From the NCBI GenBank assembly GCA_047495785.1, contig JBLDXI010000016.1, forward strand, positions 1 to 64,000: a stretch of DNA of 64,000 bases. The letters run 5' to 3'. Made by a program: the position numbers and the translations under genes. The notes beneath the pieces were generated by a model. That model made no database searches and was not told the DNA's origin. It saw only the letters and a list, made by a program, of their open reading frames with translations. The DNA comes from Lepidodermella squamata. Its lineage: Eukaryota; Gastrotricha. Positions 20,868 through 32,427 of the stretch are shown piece after piece (position 1 is the stretch's first letter; each line of letters opens with the position of its first letter).

Positions 20868-21053
20868 AGCGTCACAGCCGTCTTCAGCTTTAGATTGATA
20901 AGAATAAAGAGAGCTTTGAACCTTCCCTTGTTGATTAGGCTTCTAACTTCGTGCAGCAGACAGGAGCAGACAGATGCGTGATTTGCATTTTCAACTCATA
21001 ATTCGTAAGCTTTTGCGATTAAATCCTCTACAACGAGTTCATTCGAGTGAGAA

Positions 21054-22388
21054 ATGTTACCCCTCAGGAATATTTGCTTCCTCATACATCCTGTACAAGC
21101 TCTATCCTCAGCTCAGAACTTCGCCCAGTGGACATATCCGCTAAGAAGATTGCAAACAACTCAGCGAATTCAGAACTACAACAGTCACGCTCATAGAGCA
21201 GAGCGAATCCGGGGTGAACTCGACGCATTTTCTCCCCTGCATTGCGGTAAACTTGGCCAAAACGGTAATGGCAAACGGCGTGTTAAATTTGGCATCCTCG
21301 GGCGGATCCTTGGTGGGCTGGAGGTCACCACTAGCATGTATCCATATCAGGTTTTGCTCATGTTAGACCTTTACGGTGTCTAGGTTTAGGAGAACATGTC
21401 TAGCTTAACATTTTCCTGTATTCAGGGTACGAGAAAACAGTGGCCTGCGTCAGAATTGTGGTGGCGTGCTTATAGACCGCGAATGGGTCCTGACAGCGGC
21501 ACATTGCTTACAGAAACCGCAACAGCACGTTGTGTTTTTTGGAGTCGATTCCATTGACAAACAGCGAGGGCCGTTAACTTATATGCTCGAGCCTGCTGTA
21601 CAGCGGACGGTCGATCAAATTACGATCCATCCGAACTTCGAACGAGACAACACCTTGGACCCAGCGTTTGACTATGCTTTAGTTCATTTTGGTAATTTTT
21701 CATGGATATGCGCATATTTTATGACTGAATTTACCTGAAAGAGCCCATCGAGTATTCAGGCTACATAGCTCCTATCTGCATTTTCCGGCAAAATACTCCG
21801 TTTTTCGATGGTGGAACAACAGCAGTTGCAACGGGTTATGGTTTGGTTCAAAGTGGCGGCCCTGTCAGCGAAGTATTGCGATCAATTCAAAACAATATAA
21901 TGCCCATAAAAGTAAGTCCATTGAACTGAATCCGCCAAACCAGTCAATGAATTTACATAGGAGTGTCAAATTGCGAAGTATTACGGAAATCCTATCGATC
22001 CAGGAACGGTAAGTGAATTCCTCAGATTTTCCTTTCAACTCAATGAAATTGCTTTAAATTTAAAGTAACACATTTTCAGATGATTTGCCTTGATACGAAT
22101 GGGCAACGGGATACTTGTACGGGCGACTCTGGTGGACCCTGGGCCACTATAGCCCGCCCGTTCCCTGGAGCTGGGCAGCGAATGACGTTGGTAGGAATTA
22201 CAAGCTATGGGAATCCTAGCGGCTGCGGTGACCCTCCAAGTGTTGGGGCGAGAATTACTGACAACGTTGTAGCTTGGATACTGAAATTGGTAAACAGGAA
22301 GGCGAAGAAGCGGAGAATACGGACCTCCTTCAATCTGTATATAACAGATGGAACACAGAAGTCAACAAATTTAAGAACTGGCAAATAA
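21054..22388 (+). CDS. Trypsin-like secreted serine protease, five exons
   Basis: Exons 21054-21361, 21426-21691, 21742-21911, 21961-22008 and 22080-22388 give about 366 aa. The zymogen site ILGGLEV is followed by the catalytic His in TAAHC (~21493), the Asp in FDYALV (~21672) and the Ser in GDSGGP (~22122). The residue six before the Ser is Asp, predicting trypsin-like specificity. The chain ends in a basic tail. The first intron (donor GTTAGA) is inferred from frame and from the protease alignment and is the least certain junction. The N-terminus lacks a strong signal peptide in this model, so the true start exon may differ. Its paralogue starts 597 bp downstream. Confidence 0.8.
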
Positions 22389-22984
22389 AACCTTAGCGAT
22401 ACTAAGCATACAGTTTTGGCATGATCTAGTTTTCGCTTAAATTTCATTCAATTTTTAATTTTCAATTTCCTGATTAGCTAAGTTGAGCCAAATGTGTTAG
22501 GTCCCATTTTCACGCTTACTTGCCACCGCAGACGTGGACGCACATTTTCGATGCATAAATCAACTCCGTATGAGTCAAATTCGACTTGCTCGCTCGTTAA
22601 AATTCCTAGACATTTTCTTATGGATTTTTCAACAAATTTGCTGACTCTCCTGCTAGCTTCAATTTCGGAATATGTATAATGACGGGCGTTTGGAATCATT
22701 CTCCTATGTATAGGCAAAGACCGCCATTCGACCGAGCCATCGCCATTGCAGCCAAAATTCTATTATGGATTATTTTTCCGCACAGAATGAAAAGCCATTC
22801 TTTCAGGTGGCTGGTTCAGTCATCTCGGATTTGAATAATTTCATCTCTTCCTACCAACCTTCTAATAGGTTGAGTCGGCAGCTGATATGAGCATTAATCA
22901 AACTCACCACAAGAGCGAGGTTACTGCTTCATAAATATATAGTCATCTCTGGTATCAAGCTGAAGTATTTATCTACTAGAAAAA
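22389..22984. other. Intergenic between two protease genes
   Basis: Contains a possible AATAAA (near 22385) for the upstream gene. A minus-strand frame at 22478-22717 has a protein-like composition but no recognisable domain or splice partners. Nothing else is seen. Confidence 0.5.
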
Positions 22985-24197
22985 ATGAAAGTAACAGTTA
23001 TAGTTTTCTGTGGCTTAGCCGTTGCTGTTTTATTGAATCGACAAGTCACTGGACAGAGCATCGGTATTCACAGGCTTTTTTCGCCATGGAATGCAACTAG
23101 GACACAGGTGAACATTGGTGGACCCAGTAGACGAATCGCCCCGCGAAGACCAGATGAATGGCTGGACGCTTTCTCAAAGGATTACTGCGGTTTCGGGAAT
23201 CTGAATCGACAACTACGGATCGTTGGTGGATCAGATGCAAATACCTATGACTACCCTTACAATGTGCTACTCAAGTAAGGCATCGGGGCTATCTTTAAAC
23301 CCTTAAACCTTACCGTCATTTCCACTTTTCACAGCACTCTAAAAAATGATGGAAAAACGTCGACTTGTGGGGGTGTGTTAGTAGATCGCGAATGGATACT
23401 AACAGCAGCACATTGTGTTGAAACTTCGAGAGCCGTAGCATACCTAGGCGCTCAGTTCCTGTCACCTTTGCCTTCATCGGCCGATGGAAAAGCTGTTGTG
23501 CCAAGAAACGTTAACCGCATATTTCGACATCCAAATTACAGGTCATACGGTACTTATGATGATTATGACTATGCCTTGCTTAGGATAGGTAACGCAAAAT
23601 CACATTTTGAAATAAGAATTCGAATCATCTTTGAGTAGAACCATTAGCTGAGTATACTGACGATTACTCACCGATTTGCATGTTCGAACGAGGAACGCCT
23701 AGCTTCGCAGGAGAGCGCGTAGTAGCAACAGGTTTCGGCCAGCGTGGAACAGAAAAGAAACCGAGCGAAAGGTTACAAAAGCTCTCGCGGAATGTAATGT
23801 CTGACGAGGTAAGCAACATAACTGCTGTATATCGCAATTTGATGTTTTCATTATTTTCAGGATTGCGTTTATTTTTACCGAAAAATCAACAAAGAATCAG
23901 TAAGTATTAGTCATGTTCCATGCCGTTTCACTCCAATTCTTTGTGAAGATGGTTTGCATTAACTCATACTCGGGCCGTGGGATTTGTGCCGGAGATTCAG
24001 GCGGCCCATGGGCAACAGTGGCTGAGCCATTCTCAGGATCAGGAAAACGATCTACCTTAGTTGCATTGACCAGTGTGGGCCCACCGGAGTGCGGAAGCGG
24101 GCCAGATATTGGCGCGCGAATGACAGACAGCATTATCTCCTGGATCAAGGGACTCGTTTCCAAGAACAACAATCAATGGTCCAGACTTCATTGGTGA
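22985..24197 (+). CDS. Chymotrypsin/elastase-like secreted serine protease, five exons
   Basis: Exons 22985-23274, 23335-23588, 23639-23808, 23861-23899 and 23949-24197 give about 333 aa. There is a clear signal peptide (VIVFCGLAVAVLLNRQVTGQS), a pro-region, the activation site RIVGG, His in TAAHC, Asp in YDYALL and Ser in AGDSGGP. The residue six before the Ser is Gly, so specificity should differ from the upstream trypsin-like paralogue. The exon phases match the paralogue one for one, showing tandem duplication followed by divergence. All triad residues are kept, so it is probably active. Confidence 0.85.
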
Positions 24198-24921
24198 AGC
24201 TCCATCGGTTGAAATTTCTGGTGCGTGGCAGCAGGAAATAACATTGCATAACAAGATTTTGTGAATGCTCTGTTAACAGACGCATCTCTTCTTGCAATCG
24301 AAATTGTACAAACCTGTATGCCGTATGTTAATAAGTTGAAATGAATATTAAAAATGCAATCGTTAAGCTTTGAAACTTTAAACAAATCAAACAACCAATG
24401 TCTTCAATCCGTTTGAGTAAAAGCTGTTTGACCTCTCTTTAACTGTAACCGTAACACTGTAACAGATAGGACACCAACGATCTTTCCATAGTGAATTTAT
24501 TCGAGCTGAATTTGCAAAGAGTGCGGTTCGCGACCAATTTTTAAAAATTAGTGCAAAGTAGGATCCTGTAACATAAGGAGCAGAATACTCAGCCAAAATC
24601 CCTAAGGGCCCCCCCCCCCCCCTGTTGATTTTTCAGCCGCACTCTGTATGGAATCCAAGAGCACCCCTGTAACTCGCACCCATGGATCGTTGTTTTCCAA
24701 GCGCAGCATCGCTTGCCTGGATTCATTTCATCGAACTGTCTACAGGTACGATGACGGCCAATGAAAGAGCGGGAAGCCATGTTTGCTTCATTGACTAAAA
24801 AATTATGATCCTGGGACATAAATGATGTTTATTACTTGTCTAGACGAATGTTGTTGTCAGTACTTATTGAGTGCCAACACAACACAATATTCGCCTCTCA
24901 AATATTATAAGATTTCAACTC
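24198..24921. other. Intergenic with a 14 bp poly-C run
   Basis: No gene is recognised. A run of 14 C lies at 24609-24622. Possible polyadenylation signals for the upstream protease are weak. Confidence 0.5.
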
Positions 24922-25220
24922 ATGGAAGTTTTGAGTTGCTGTTGCTGCCCGATACTTTTGGCTTACGCGGCTGTAATGTGCTGCGAATCGTCCCAAGATT
25001 CAGACAGTGATTCCGATGATGAATCGATTGTTGATGCTCAAGAGGAATTGAAACCGGAAGAATTCCCTGGTAGCATCAGAACAAGTCAGTGGGATCTTTA
25101 TCACATCAATGAAAACGCTGAATTCGTGTAAGTTTTTCATCCCTTTATTTCTCCCTATCAAGTAACACCGATTATAATTGCAGGACAGGGTATCAACGAG
25201 AATTCGTCATCCGAAGCTAG
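24922..25220 (+). CDS. Small acidic secreted peptide, copy 2
   Basis: Exons 24922-25127 and 25184-25220 give about 80 aa. The N-terminus (MEVLSCCCCPILLAYAAV) is hydrophobic and unusually cysteine-rich and may serve as a signal peptide. An acidic Ser/Asp repeat (SDSDSDDES) follows, then the shared DAQEELKPEEFPG and HINENAEF blocks. The intron position and phase are the same as in copy 1. Function is not recognised. This copy is not followed by a receptor gene. Confidence 0.6.
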
Positions 25221-26963
25221 AGAATGAAGAAGCTTAGAACTTGGAAGGGCAGAGCGTTATTACTGAAAATACAGATATATGAAATATTCATTCCGATGCC
25301 GTCTAGATCGATGTGTGATCAATGAGAAGCGGATTTATGACAGCTCTATTCTTCCTCAAAGCGACCTCGTCAAAGGGCTCGGTTCTAACCAGAAGCTTCA
25401 GGCTCATTGCGAAATAAAAAAACTTGCTTCATTTGGGATAGTCCAGACTTCCGTCACATTTCCGAGCCGAGTACAAGAATCTTCCATTGAGTACAGGCCC
25501 ATTTCTATTTTTTGGAGGATCTCTAAACTCTGTTGCATTCATAACAGGTCATTGGAGCAGTTAGTGCAGGCATCGATTGGCGAGAAGCGCTTAGGAAAAA
25601 ACATGCCAGACACTACCTTCGCTTACTACAGTGCTCCCTCGATAAAAGCACTGGGTCGGGAGCCAGACCCGGTCTTTAAACAAGGGAAAGCTATAACGAG
25701 GGCTGTAATTGAATGCAGGAGCTAAAAATAGACCGTTGCTACGTCTTAAGACAGTTGCCATGGCAACGCGCTGTAAGAGACGGACACGGTTTATGTGTAA
25801 TTGCAAATTTAGCTCGCTGAAGGCTGTGAAATGATTAAGCGATGAATCATAAGTGCGTCGTAAAATTTATTTTCCTAGTTGCCAGTTGCCAGGGCGACTT
25901 TGATTTGACTGGTCAGCCATTGTTTTTTTTTACTCAGATCTTCAGTCCTGCCTGAGGTTAACGAACTCACAATAAAAACAGAACGTGGCATCTCATTATT
26001 TCGGTTTACTCCAAGCTCGTCCGACTAAAATAGCAAAAATTCATTTACAATCACAGCTGAAAAATGCAAACATATATAGGTATCCCAAGCTTTAACCCTT
26101 GGGTCAAATGGGTCCTCTTTTTACAGTGAGCGGAACCAAATTAGCTGTCGCGGAACCAATTTTGGAATTTTCCAGTGGCCTGATATCACTTATCTGATAT
26201 TTCTCTAGGGTCAAGATTGACCAGAATAATTCTGAAAAAATCACCAGAAAATGTAGCGTAACATTTTCTAGAAGACGGAGTGTTCAATTCAGAATTCACG
26301 CTTCGCATGCATTTTTTAGAATTATTCAAAAATGACTAATTAATGTGAAAAAATTAAGATAATTTCGATAATTTTTACGCAGCTACGCTGCCTCTTTCTT
26401 TTTTGAATTTCACTGAATTAATGGCATTGGGCGATCACGGACCTCGGGATTCGATAGAAGATTTGATTGAATCGAATGAATTAATATCTTCTCAGGCGTG
26501 GTCTGATTTTCATTCGACTGTCCTATTTAGATCAGAGCAAGCTGAAAAATCGGGCAGAAGCTCCCGCCGCCCCTTCTCGGGATGTTGCAATTTTCAAAGT
26601 CAAAATCGAATCATAAAAAGATGTGAAAAAACCGGGAAAATTGCCAGGGCGCTGAGCAATTAAATTGTTAATTAGTGGCAGCGAGTTGCATGCTAGATCA
26701 GGCCTATCGACTTTCAAAAATCGGCTAAAATATCCAATAACTCAGGACAACTCGAACGAATGATAACGGTTTATTATGAGAATAAATCTATGTATCTAAA
26801 TTCAATTAAATCTGAAAACATGGACACGATTCTTCGTGATTACGCAACGGCAGACCGTCAAAACAGCGTAGTCACGAAACAGCGAACGCGACAAAACAGC
26901 GAAATTACCACTTGCGACGTAACAGAGTGGGACGGAACAGCGATTAAGGCTAAACGCGACATA
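25221..26963. other. Long non-coding stretch; downstream part shared with peptide copy 3
   Basis: Segments between 25340 and 25720 match the sequence downstream of the third peptide copy (31660-31990) in patches, so this is a duplicated flank and not a gene. From 26838 to the inverted-repeat element the sequence has several copies of an ACAGCGAA-like motif, also found on the far side of that element. Confidence 0.5.
25754..25767. promoter_or_regulatory. Perfect RFX X-box palindrome
   Basis: GTTGCCATGGCAAC is an exact 14 bp palindrome equal to the optimal X-box recognised by RFX factors, which in animals drive ciliary genes. No gene start is recognised just downstream, so the functional link is open. 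Confidence 0.55.
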
Positions 26964-28218
26964 CGTCGTTTTTACACGACGGAGGGGTACGGAGGCGTTC
27001 GTTAACGCCATCGGTTACTATGCTCTATTTAGAGGCTCTGTTAAGACAGATTTCGATTACGCAACTGAGGAATTTCGGAAATTTGAATCTCGATTTTTTT
27101 CCAAAGCGCCAAGAAAGCAATTTCAAAAATGAATTTTAGAAGTATAATTTCTTCTTTATGGTTACTTGAAAGTTATTTTTACTTGTAGCCTCAATTAGTG
27201 GAATATTTCGGCACGTTGAATTTCTTCAATAATTTGATTATCTGATTAAATTTACTAATTTTGCCATATTCAAAGCGGAAATTTGATGAGCAAAGAATAT
27301 TTGACTATCAACCCTAACGTCGATAATTTTTTAAAATCGGTTCACCATTTAGATGGTCACGGATTGAGAATTTCGCCCTATTTTTCTAATAAAAGTCGTG
27401 ACCTACAACAAATAAAACTTGTCCCATGATTTACGCAACCATTTTTTGAATTTTCAAATTTTTGGAATAAAAAAACCGAGGAAAATATTTGATCCTTTTT
27501 AATCGCGATTTATTCCGCTGATATTTGATCCTTTTTAGCCGAAAGAAATTCAGCGTGTTCCATAAGTTATCGTTGTTGATTTTTGCAAGTTTTTGGAGGA
27601 AATTTTGCTGAATTTGTTCAAAATCAAACCTATGGGAAGAATCTTCCAGCCTATATCCGCGATTTACCGTAGAAATTAAAAATTCACGGGGAAAACCCGG
27701 AAAACTCCTGCTTTCCGGTAATTTTGGTTATTTTACACGCTATAACAACAGATTTATAATAATTTTTAATTTTTAATCATCCCCCATTTCGACCTCTACA
27801 AAATATGAAAAACATCGTCGCGGTCCTTGCTTTAAAGAACGACATGTTGTATAAAAAATAATAAAATATAAATATAAAATACAACACATTTTGATGTCAC
27901 ATTCGACATTCAAAATATTCTTCACAGCAGTGAAATGCAGCAAAATGATTTTGCCCAGCCTCCATTTGCCATAGCCACGAAAATTAATTTGCTGCGGTAG
28001 CTGAATTTGATTTCGGCCCAACCTAAACTTAATTTCCTTCAGCTACAACTCATTTTTCAGTAAAAAAAATTCTCAGGGCATTTTCACTCTGAAAACCAAT
28101 TAAAAAATAAAAATTCACTTTTTTCGCGAGAGCGCAGTTGCGTAATCAAAACAAAGCGTCTGGCAACTGATGGCATTAACGAACCCCTCCGTAACCCTCC
28201 GCTAGTCTAAAAACGACG
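26964..28218. mobile_element. ~1.25 kb non-autonomous inverted-repeat element A
   Basis: The left end (26964-27067) and the right end (28135-28218) are imperfect inverted copies: CGTCGTTTTTA, GGAGG..ACGGAGG, TTCGTTAA.GCCATC and GATTACGCAACTG all recur in reverse complement. No transposase is seen inside, where the sequence is AT-rich. Flanking copies of CGACAAAACAGCGAA lie at about 26888 and 28255. No clean target duplication was found. This is a foldback/MITE-type element. Confidence 0.7.
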
Positions 28219-28354
28219 ATAACAGCGTTGAAAAGTATTATTATTACTAAAAACGCGACAAAACAGCGAAGGACGAAAACAGCTGTTGCTATTAAATAAA
28301 CAGCATAGGCTAGAAAACACCGCGCTTTATTACTCAATAAATTAATTAGTTAAC

Positions 28355-28838
28355 TCGCTTTAACTCGCTGCTGATAACGTCGAGGCACAACAAAATCCGC
28401 CAGAAGATTGCTTTGGAACTACGACGCCAAGGATACAACGTCACTGAAGAGGGACACTGTATAGCCGAAAACGGATCCTCTCGGCGTTTTGATATATTGG
28501 CATTTCGAAGAGGAAGCAGACATGGAGCAATCATCGACCCCACAATTAGATTTGAATCATCAGAAGGTCAATTCGGAGATGTCGACATTGAGAAGCGTTC
28601 GATCTACGAGCCGTGTAGCAAGTTCATCTGCGAAGCCTTTGATTTGGACTCGATAGAAGTACACGGCCTTTATATCGGCACACGGGGCTCGCTAACCAAA
28701 GAAGCGATCCAATTACTTCAAGATTACGGAATCAGCAGCAGTACAGCTGTTGATATGGCCCATCAAATCCTTAAGGATAGCATTAGGATCCTGAATAATC
28801 ATCTTTACTCAAATAGCCAACCTACTCAAAGACGCTAA
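28355..28838 (+). pseudogene. 3' end of a non-LTR retrotransposon (nuclease-like domain)
   Basis: An open frame begins before a RHNKIRQKIA helix; an ELRRQGYNV..E strand and the pair RRFDILAF / AIIDPTIRFE follow, a PD-(D/E)XK-like pattern seen at the C-terminus of some LINE polyproteins. A conserved IYEP..KFICEAF and a glycine-arginine turn (IGTRGS) come next. There is no reverse transcriptase upstream, so this is a 5'-truncated LINE tail. The family is not certain. An AT-rich tail with AATAAA (near 28955) follows. Confidence 0.5.
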
Positions 28839-28998
28839 CTAATCAATCAATCAAGCAATTAATTCATCAATTAACCTCATCAAATTATAAACTTAATAAT
28901 TTATAATCCTGTGTCTCAAAGGCAATGTTATAGTTTGTATATAACACAGTATACCAATAAAAGGTTTTCTCTCTCTATACTAATATAATGTCTCTGTA

Positions 28999-29176
28999 CA
29001 GTAAAATCTCCATAAATTTGATGTCTATAAATTAGACATCTCCATGATTAGACACTTTTTATCGGCGACGAACCGCAAAGACAACTATTGTTTGGAATTT
29101 CTGTATCTTAGACAGCTCCAATATTAGACGGTTTAAGGTCTCTACGGAAGGTGTCTAAATTATGGAGGTTTTACTG
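28999..29176. mobile_element. pogo/Tigger-like MITE, 178 bp, TA target duplication
   Basis: Terminal inverted repeats CAGTAAAATCTCCATAAATT and AATTATGGAGGTTTTACTG bound a 178 bp element, flanked by TA on both sides (28997-28998 and 29177-29178). The CAGTAAAACCTC end and TA duplication are typical of pogo/Tigger-derived MITEs. No coding capacity. Confidence 0.88.
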
Positions 29177-29178
29177 TA

Positions 29179-30010
29179 TATTGTCTCTTGGAGCACGGTG
29201 GGTAGCTCTATAGATCCAGTATCAAAATGTTTTACCGTATTTTACTGCGGTCATTTATTGGTCATTTCGTTATGTATAGGTGGATCAGATGAAATTAGAT
29301 CCCCGAAAATACTCGAATTTCGACACTGTCGCTATATGGTGATGCTAAATGATTATTTTTGTTTGACTTACAGGGTCAATGAATCGTAATCCAATGGATT
29401 AAAAGCAATTTTTCGTCCATGGAATCGACGCGATTGATTGATCAGCCGTTGAAAAAAGAAACATAATTGAAATCCGATCTGTTGATCAGCCACCGATAAT
29501 CGATTATCGGTTACAGATACAAAAGATTTGATGTCGCCATCTTGTTCAGCGGCATTTTTTACCCTAATTTCCAAATTTTGATGCACCTGTTCCTCATTAT
29601 AACGCAGTTATCGCGGAATCATTTTCGGTTGGGATTAAGTAGGCGGTTTATTAGACCTTGATTGCCCTCCTATCAGCGCGGCCTTTCAAATTTACAATTT
29701 CAAGTTAAACCGGAAAAACCGCTTCAACAACGACTTCAACTCTAACTGAAAATGGTTATAGTGCGTTCACAAACTACTTCGGAGACCGACCGCTTCGGAG
29801 AGAAATAGCAAAACTTCGGCGCAGCGTGACGACCGAAGTTTCTATTGTTCGCGGCCGAAGTTTGGCCGCTCGCTCACACACCACGCGCGGGTATGGCTTT
29901 TACTCAGGGTCAATGCAATTTTTTTCCATTTCACCTTAATTCTCCGAATTGTTTGCATAACGAGACGCGCCTTCTGATGAGGATAAAAAGAAGCTAAATG
30001 AGGTAATATC
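29179..30010. other. Intergenic, no gene seen
   Basis: No convincing coding frame. A short stretch near 29780-29870 repeats ACTTCGG/CCGAAGT words in both orientations. Confidence 0.45.
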
Positions 30011-31269
30011 TTTCTATCGGAATAATGTCTCTCGTTCACGGAACAAAATATCTACAATTATCCGAAAGACATTTTAATGCGGAAATTTGCGGAATTTATC
30101 GGAAAGTATCTCTTTTCCGTCGGAACAATGAAGCAATAAAAATATGACAGTCACGCTAAGGCAATGGCGGCAGCCGGCCCAGTCAATCCTGGCTAATTTA
30201 TAGCCATAGTAACCACATTTCCAGATATTTGAATATTGAAATACCACAGTGCACTCAGTTCTCAAATTAATTTAATTTGCTGAATTATATTTAAACACGG
30301 GGATCTTTTGATGTTGAAATCGCCCTTATCGCATACCACATGGCTGATCAGTCGCTTATACGACCCGAGCTTCAAATCTTCTATTGCTCATAAATTTCTT
30401 CACAAAATGTTCTTGACCTGTCAACCTGTTTTTGCTAGTCATCGATGACCTTCAAACATCAAATTAACTAGCGATAGTTCGTTTTTTTTAATTTATCGCC
30501 TTTTGCGCGTGAAATGTGGATAAAGGATAAAGGGTAAGGTAAATGTGAGACCTTAGTTTCAATTTTGCCACTTTCCGTCGCTTAAAAGACATTTTCAGAG
30601 GATATTCAGCAGCTTTGATGGAAAGTTCGCGACTTTGCTTGTGGTTGCACAGCTGGCGACTTGGAAGGCTGAGGTGACCCATTCCGCCGTTATGAAGACA
30701 TTTTCCTACAGAGCGAAGAAAAAGCCCTGTTGCCATGCGTTGGCTTTGGCCCACGAGCTAAGATCTGTCGCTATCGATCCGTGGCATCAATCTGTTCCTC
30801 TAGCGGTTAGAAGTTGAAACGATGTCCTGAGCCCGTTCGCCGCCGAAAACCGGTTGGAGCTATGGAGTATGAGAGATCGAACAGGCAGGGCCCTGTTGAG
30901 TATACTGAGTTAGGCAAAAATCGGCAGCTCTATTTGAGGAGGTAGTTATGGGTTGCGCTTCGCATGCTTGTATTACTTGTAACCCATAACAAAATCGCGG
31001 TAGAGGTCCTACATATTGTTCCTAATGGTCGTGTGACGTGTGACCCAAAGCTGAGTTTCCCGTTAGGCAGTGGAAGCTCGGCCCCTGTTCGTGATGGCTA
31101 GAGGCGTGGTTGATTGTTCCGTCATCGAAAAGACATTTTTTGAGGAAAAAGATATTGAGAGTGGAAAATAAGTAATTTCGCATGAAAAGAGATATTTTTA
31201 TTATTCCGATAGATTCCGACGGTGGGAGATATTTTGTTCCGCGTAATAGAGACATTGTTCCGATAGAAA
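30011..31269. mobile_element. ~1.26 kb non-autonomous inverted-repeat element B
   Basis: TTTCTATCGGAATAATGTCT at 30011 and the following CGGAACAAAATATCT recur as reverse complement ending at 31269 (AGATATTTTGTTCCGCG, then AGACATTGTTCCGATAGAAA). Secondary inverted copies of the ATCGGA..ATATCTCTTTT words lie just inside both ends. No transposase frame is seen. It is similar in size to element A but its ends differ. Confidence 0.72.
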
Positions 31270-31368
31270 CATCTACGGCCAGCTAAATTTCAGCGCTCAG
31301 TTCACCAGATTCGCTATAAAGAAATATTTGCTAAAATATTCTCGCGCATTCTCATCAAAGCCAGATGG

Positions 31369-31534
31369 GATGCTGGAAGAAGCATCAAAAGCAATGACTG
31401 GGATCCTAATCCCATCCACGAAAAAGCGCAAAAAGGAGAATTCGTGTAAAGTTTCTTGCCTTTATTATTATTCCCTACCAAGTACCACCGATTACAATTG
31501 CAGGGCAGGGCATCAACAAGAATTTGCTCTCTGA
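31369..31534 (+). pseudogene. Fragment of small secreted peptide gene, copy 3
   Basis: The region encodes GRSIK..., then a KGEFV splice end at 31445, an intron 31446-31503, and a second exon 31504-31534 encoding a tail ending QQEFAL. This matches copies 1 and 2 in intron position and tail. The signal peptide and acidic first half are missing; element B ends 100 bp upstream and may have replaced them. The downstream AATAAAGATCTGA block also matches copy 1. Confidence 0.7.
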
Positions 31535-32427
31535 AGTTTGAGAAAGGAGAAGCTTTGACCGGAACAGAGCGTTCATCGTGAAAATAAAGATCTGACGAAT
31601 TCATTTCAACACGCAATTTTCAAAATCGATGACAATTACATTTACTATTGTTTCTTCCCATCAACCTCTCCAAATGGCTGAGTGCCAGTCAGAAGCTGTA
31701 CCAGGGTCATTCAGAAAGGAATCCCACTTCATTCGTGTTAGCCCAGACTCTCGCTATACTTCCGAGCCGGATACAATAAGAATAAGCCTTGTCAATTGAG
31801 TCTAGAGGCGTTCGAATTTCTATTTCCAGGTGCCAGGAGGATCCCTATACATTCTGCTCGATGAAAACAGGTGGTGAGAGAAGTTCGATCAATCAACGAT
31901 TGATGCGGGCCGCTGGGACAAAAACATGCCTCATGCCTCATTAACTAGCCCTGGAATAGCTGACTATTTAGGGCATCAAGTCCGTTGACAACAACAAAGA
32001 AATGCTCTGTTGATTATTTGAAATTACGTCAATAAGTCGAAATACACGGAATTAGGTTATTTATAACGTGAACTGTGATCAATTCCAAATTGCAACGCTG
32101 AAACTCTGCGAAACACGCGAAACGAGCGTCTCCCAGACAGTTGCTTGGCGTTAATTAGGTGAACATCTCGCAAGGCGAGGTGAGTGCATTAGAGTCATTT
32201 ATCATCTGTATGCCTCTCGTGTTTCTTTCTACCTGACAATTTTTGCTACAATTTTTGATTTAATCAATGTTAAAATGTAAATGATGTAAACCCCGCGTAA
32301 TAATTGCCATGCACTCTCAGGTATTTATACTATTTGAAACCTGATCTTTAGTCCAAAATGATTCTCTTTTCCCAGCGATAAGTCTAGCTTTAGCCTAATA
32401 AGTTTATCACTAGTTCAACAATTTTTA
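31535..32427. other. Duplicated flank upstream of receptor copy 2
   Basis: Patches between 31650 and 31990 match the flank of peptide copy 2 (25340-25720). No gene is recognised. TTTGAAACCTGA lies upstream of both receptor copies (18458 and 32334). Confidence 0.5.

Noticed and set aside
22478-22717. Minus-strand frame between the two protease genes
   Set aside because: Protein-like composition but no recognised domain, start context or splice partner.
25279-25725. 148 aa frame downstream of peptide 2
   Set aside because: Patches recur downstream of peptide copy 3 without a matching frame, so it behaves as duplicated non-coding flank.
30635-30817. Frames inside inverted-repeat element B
   Set aside because: Short and without transposase motifs.
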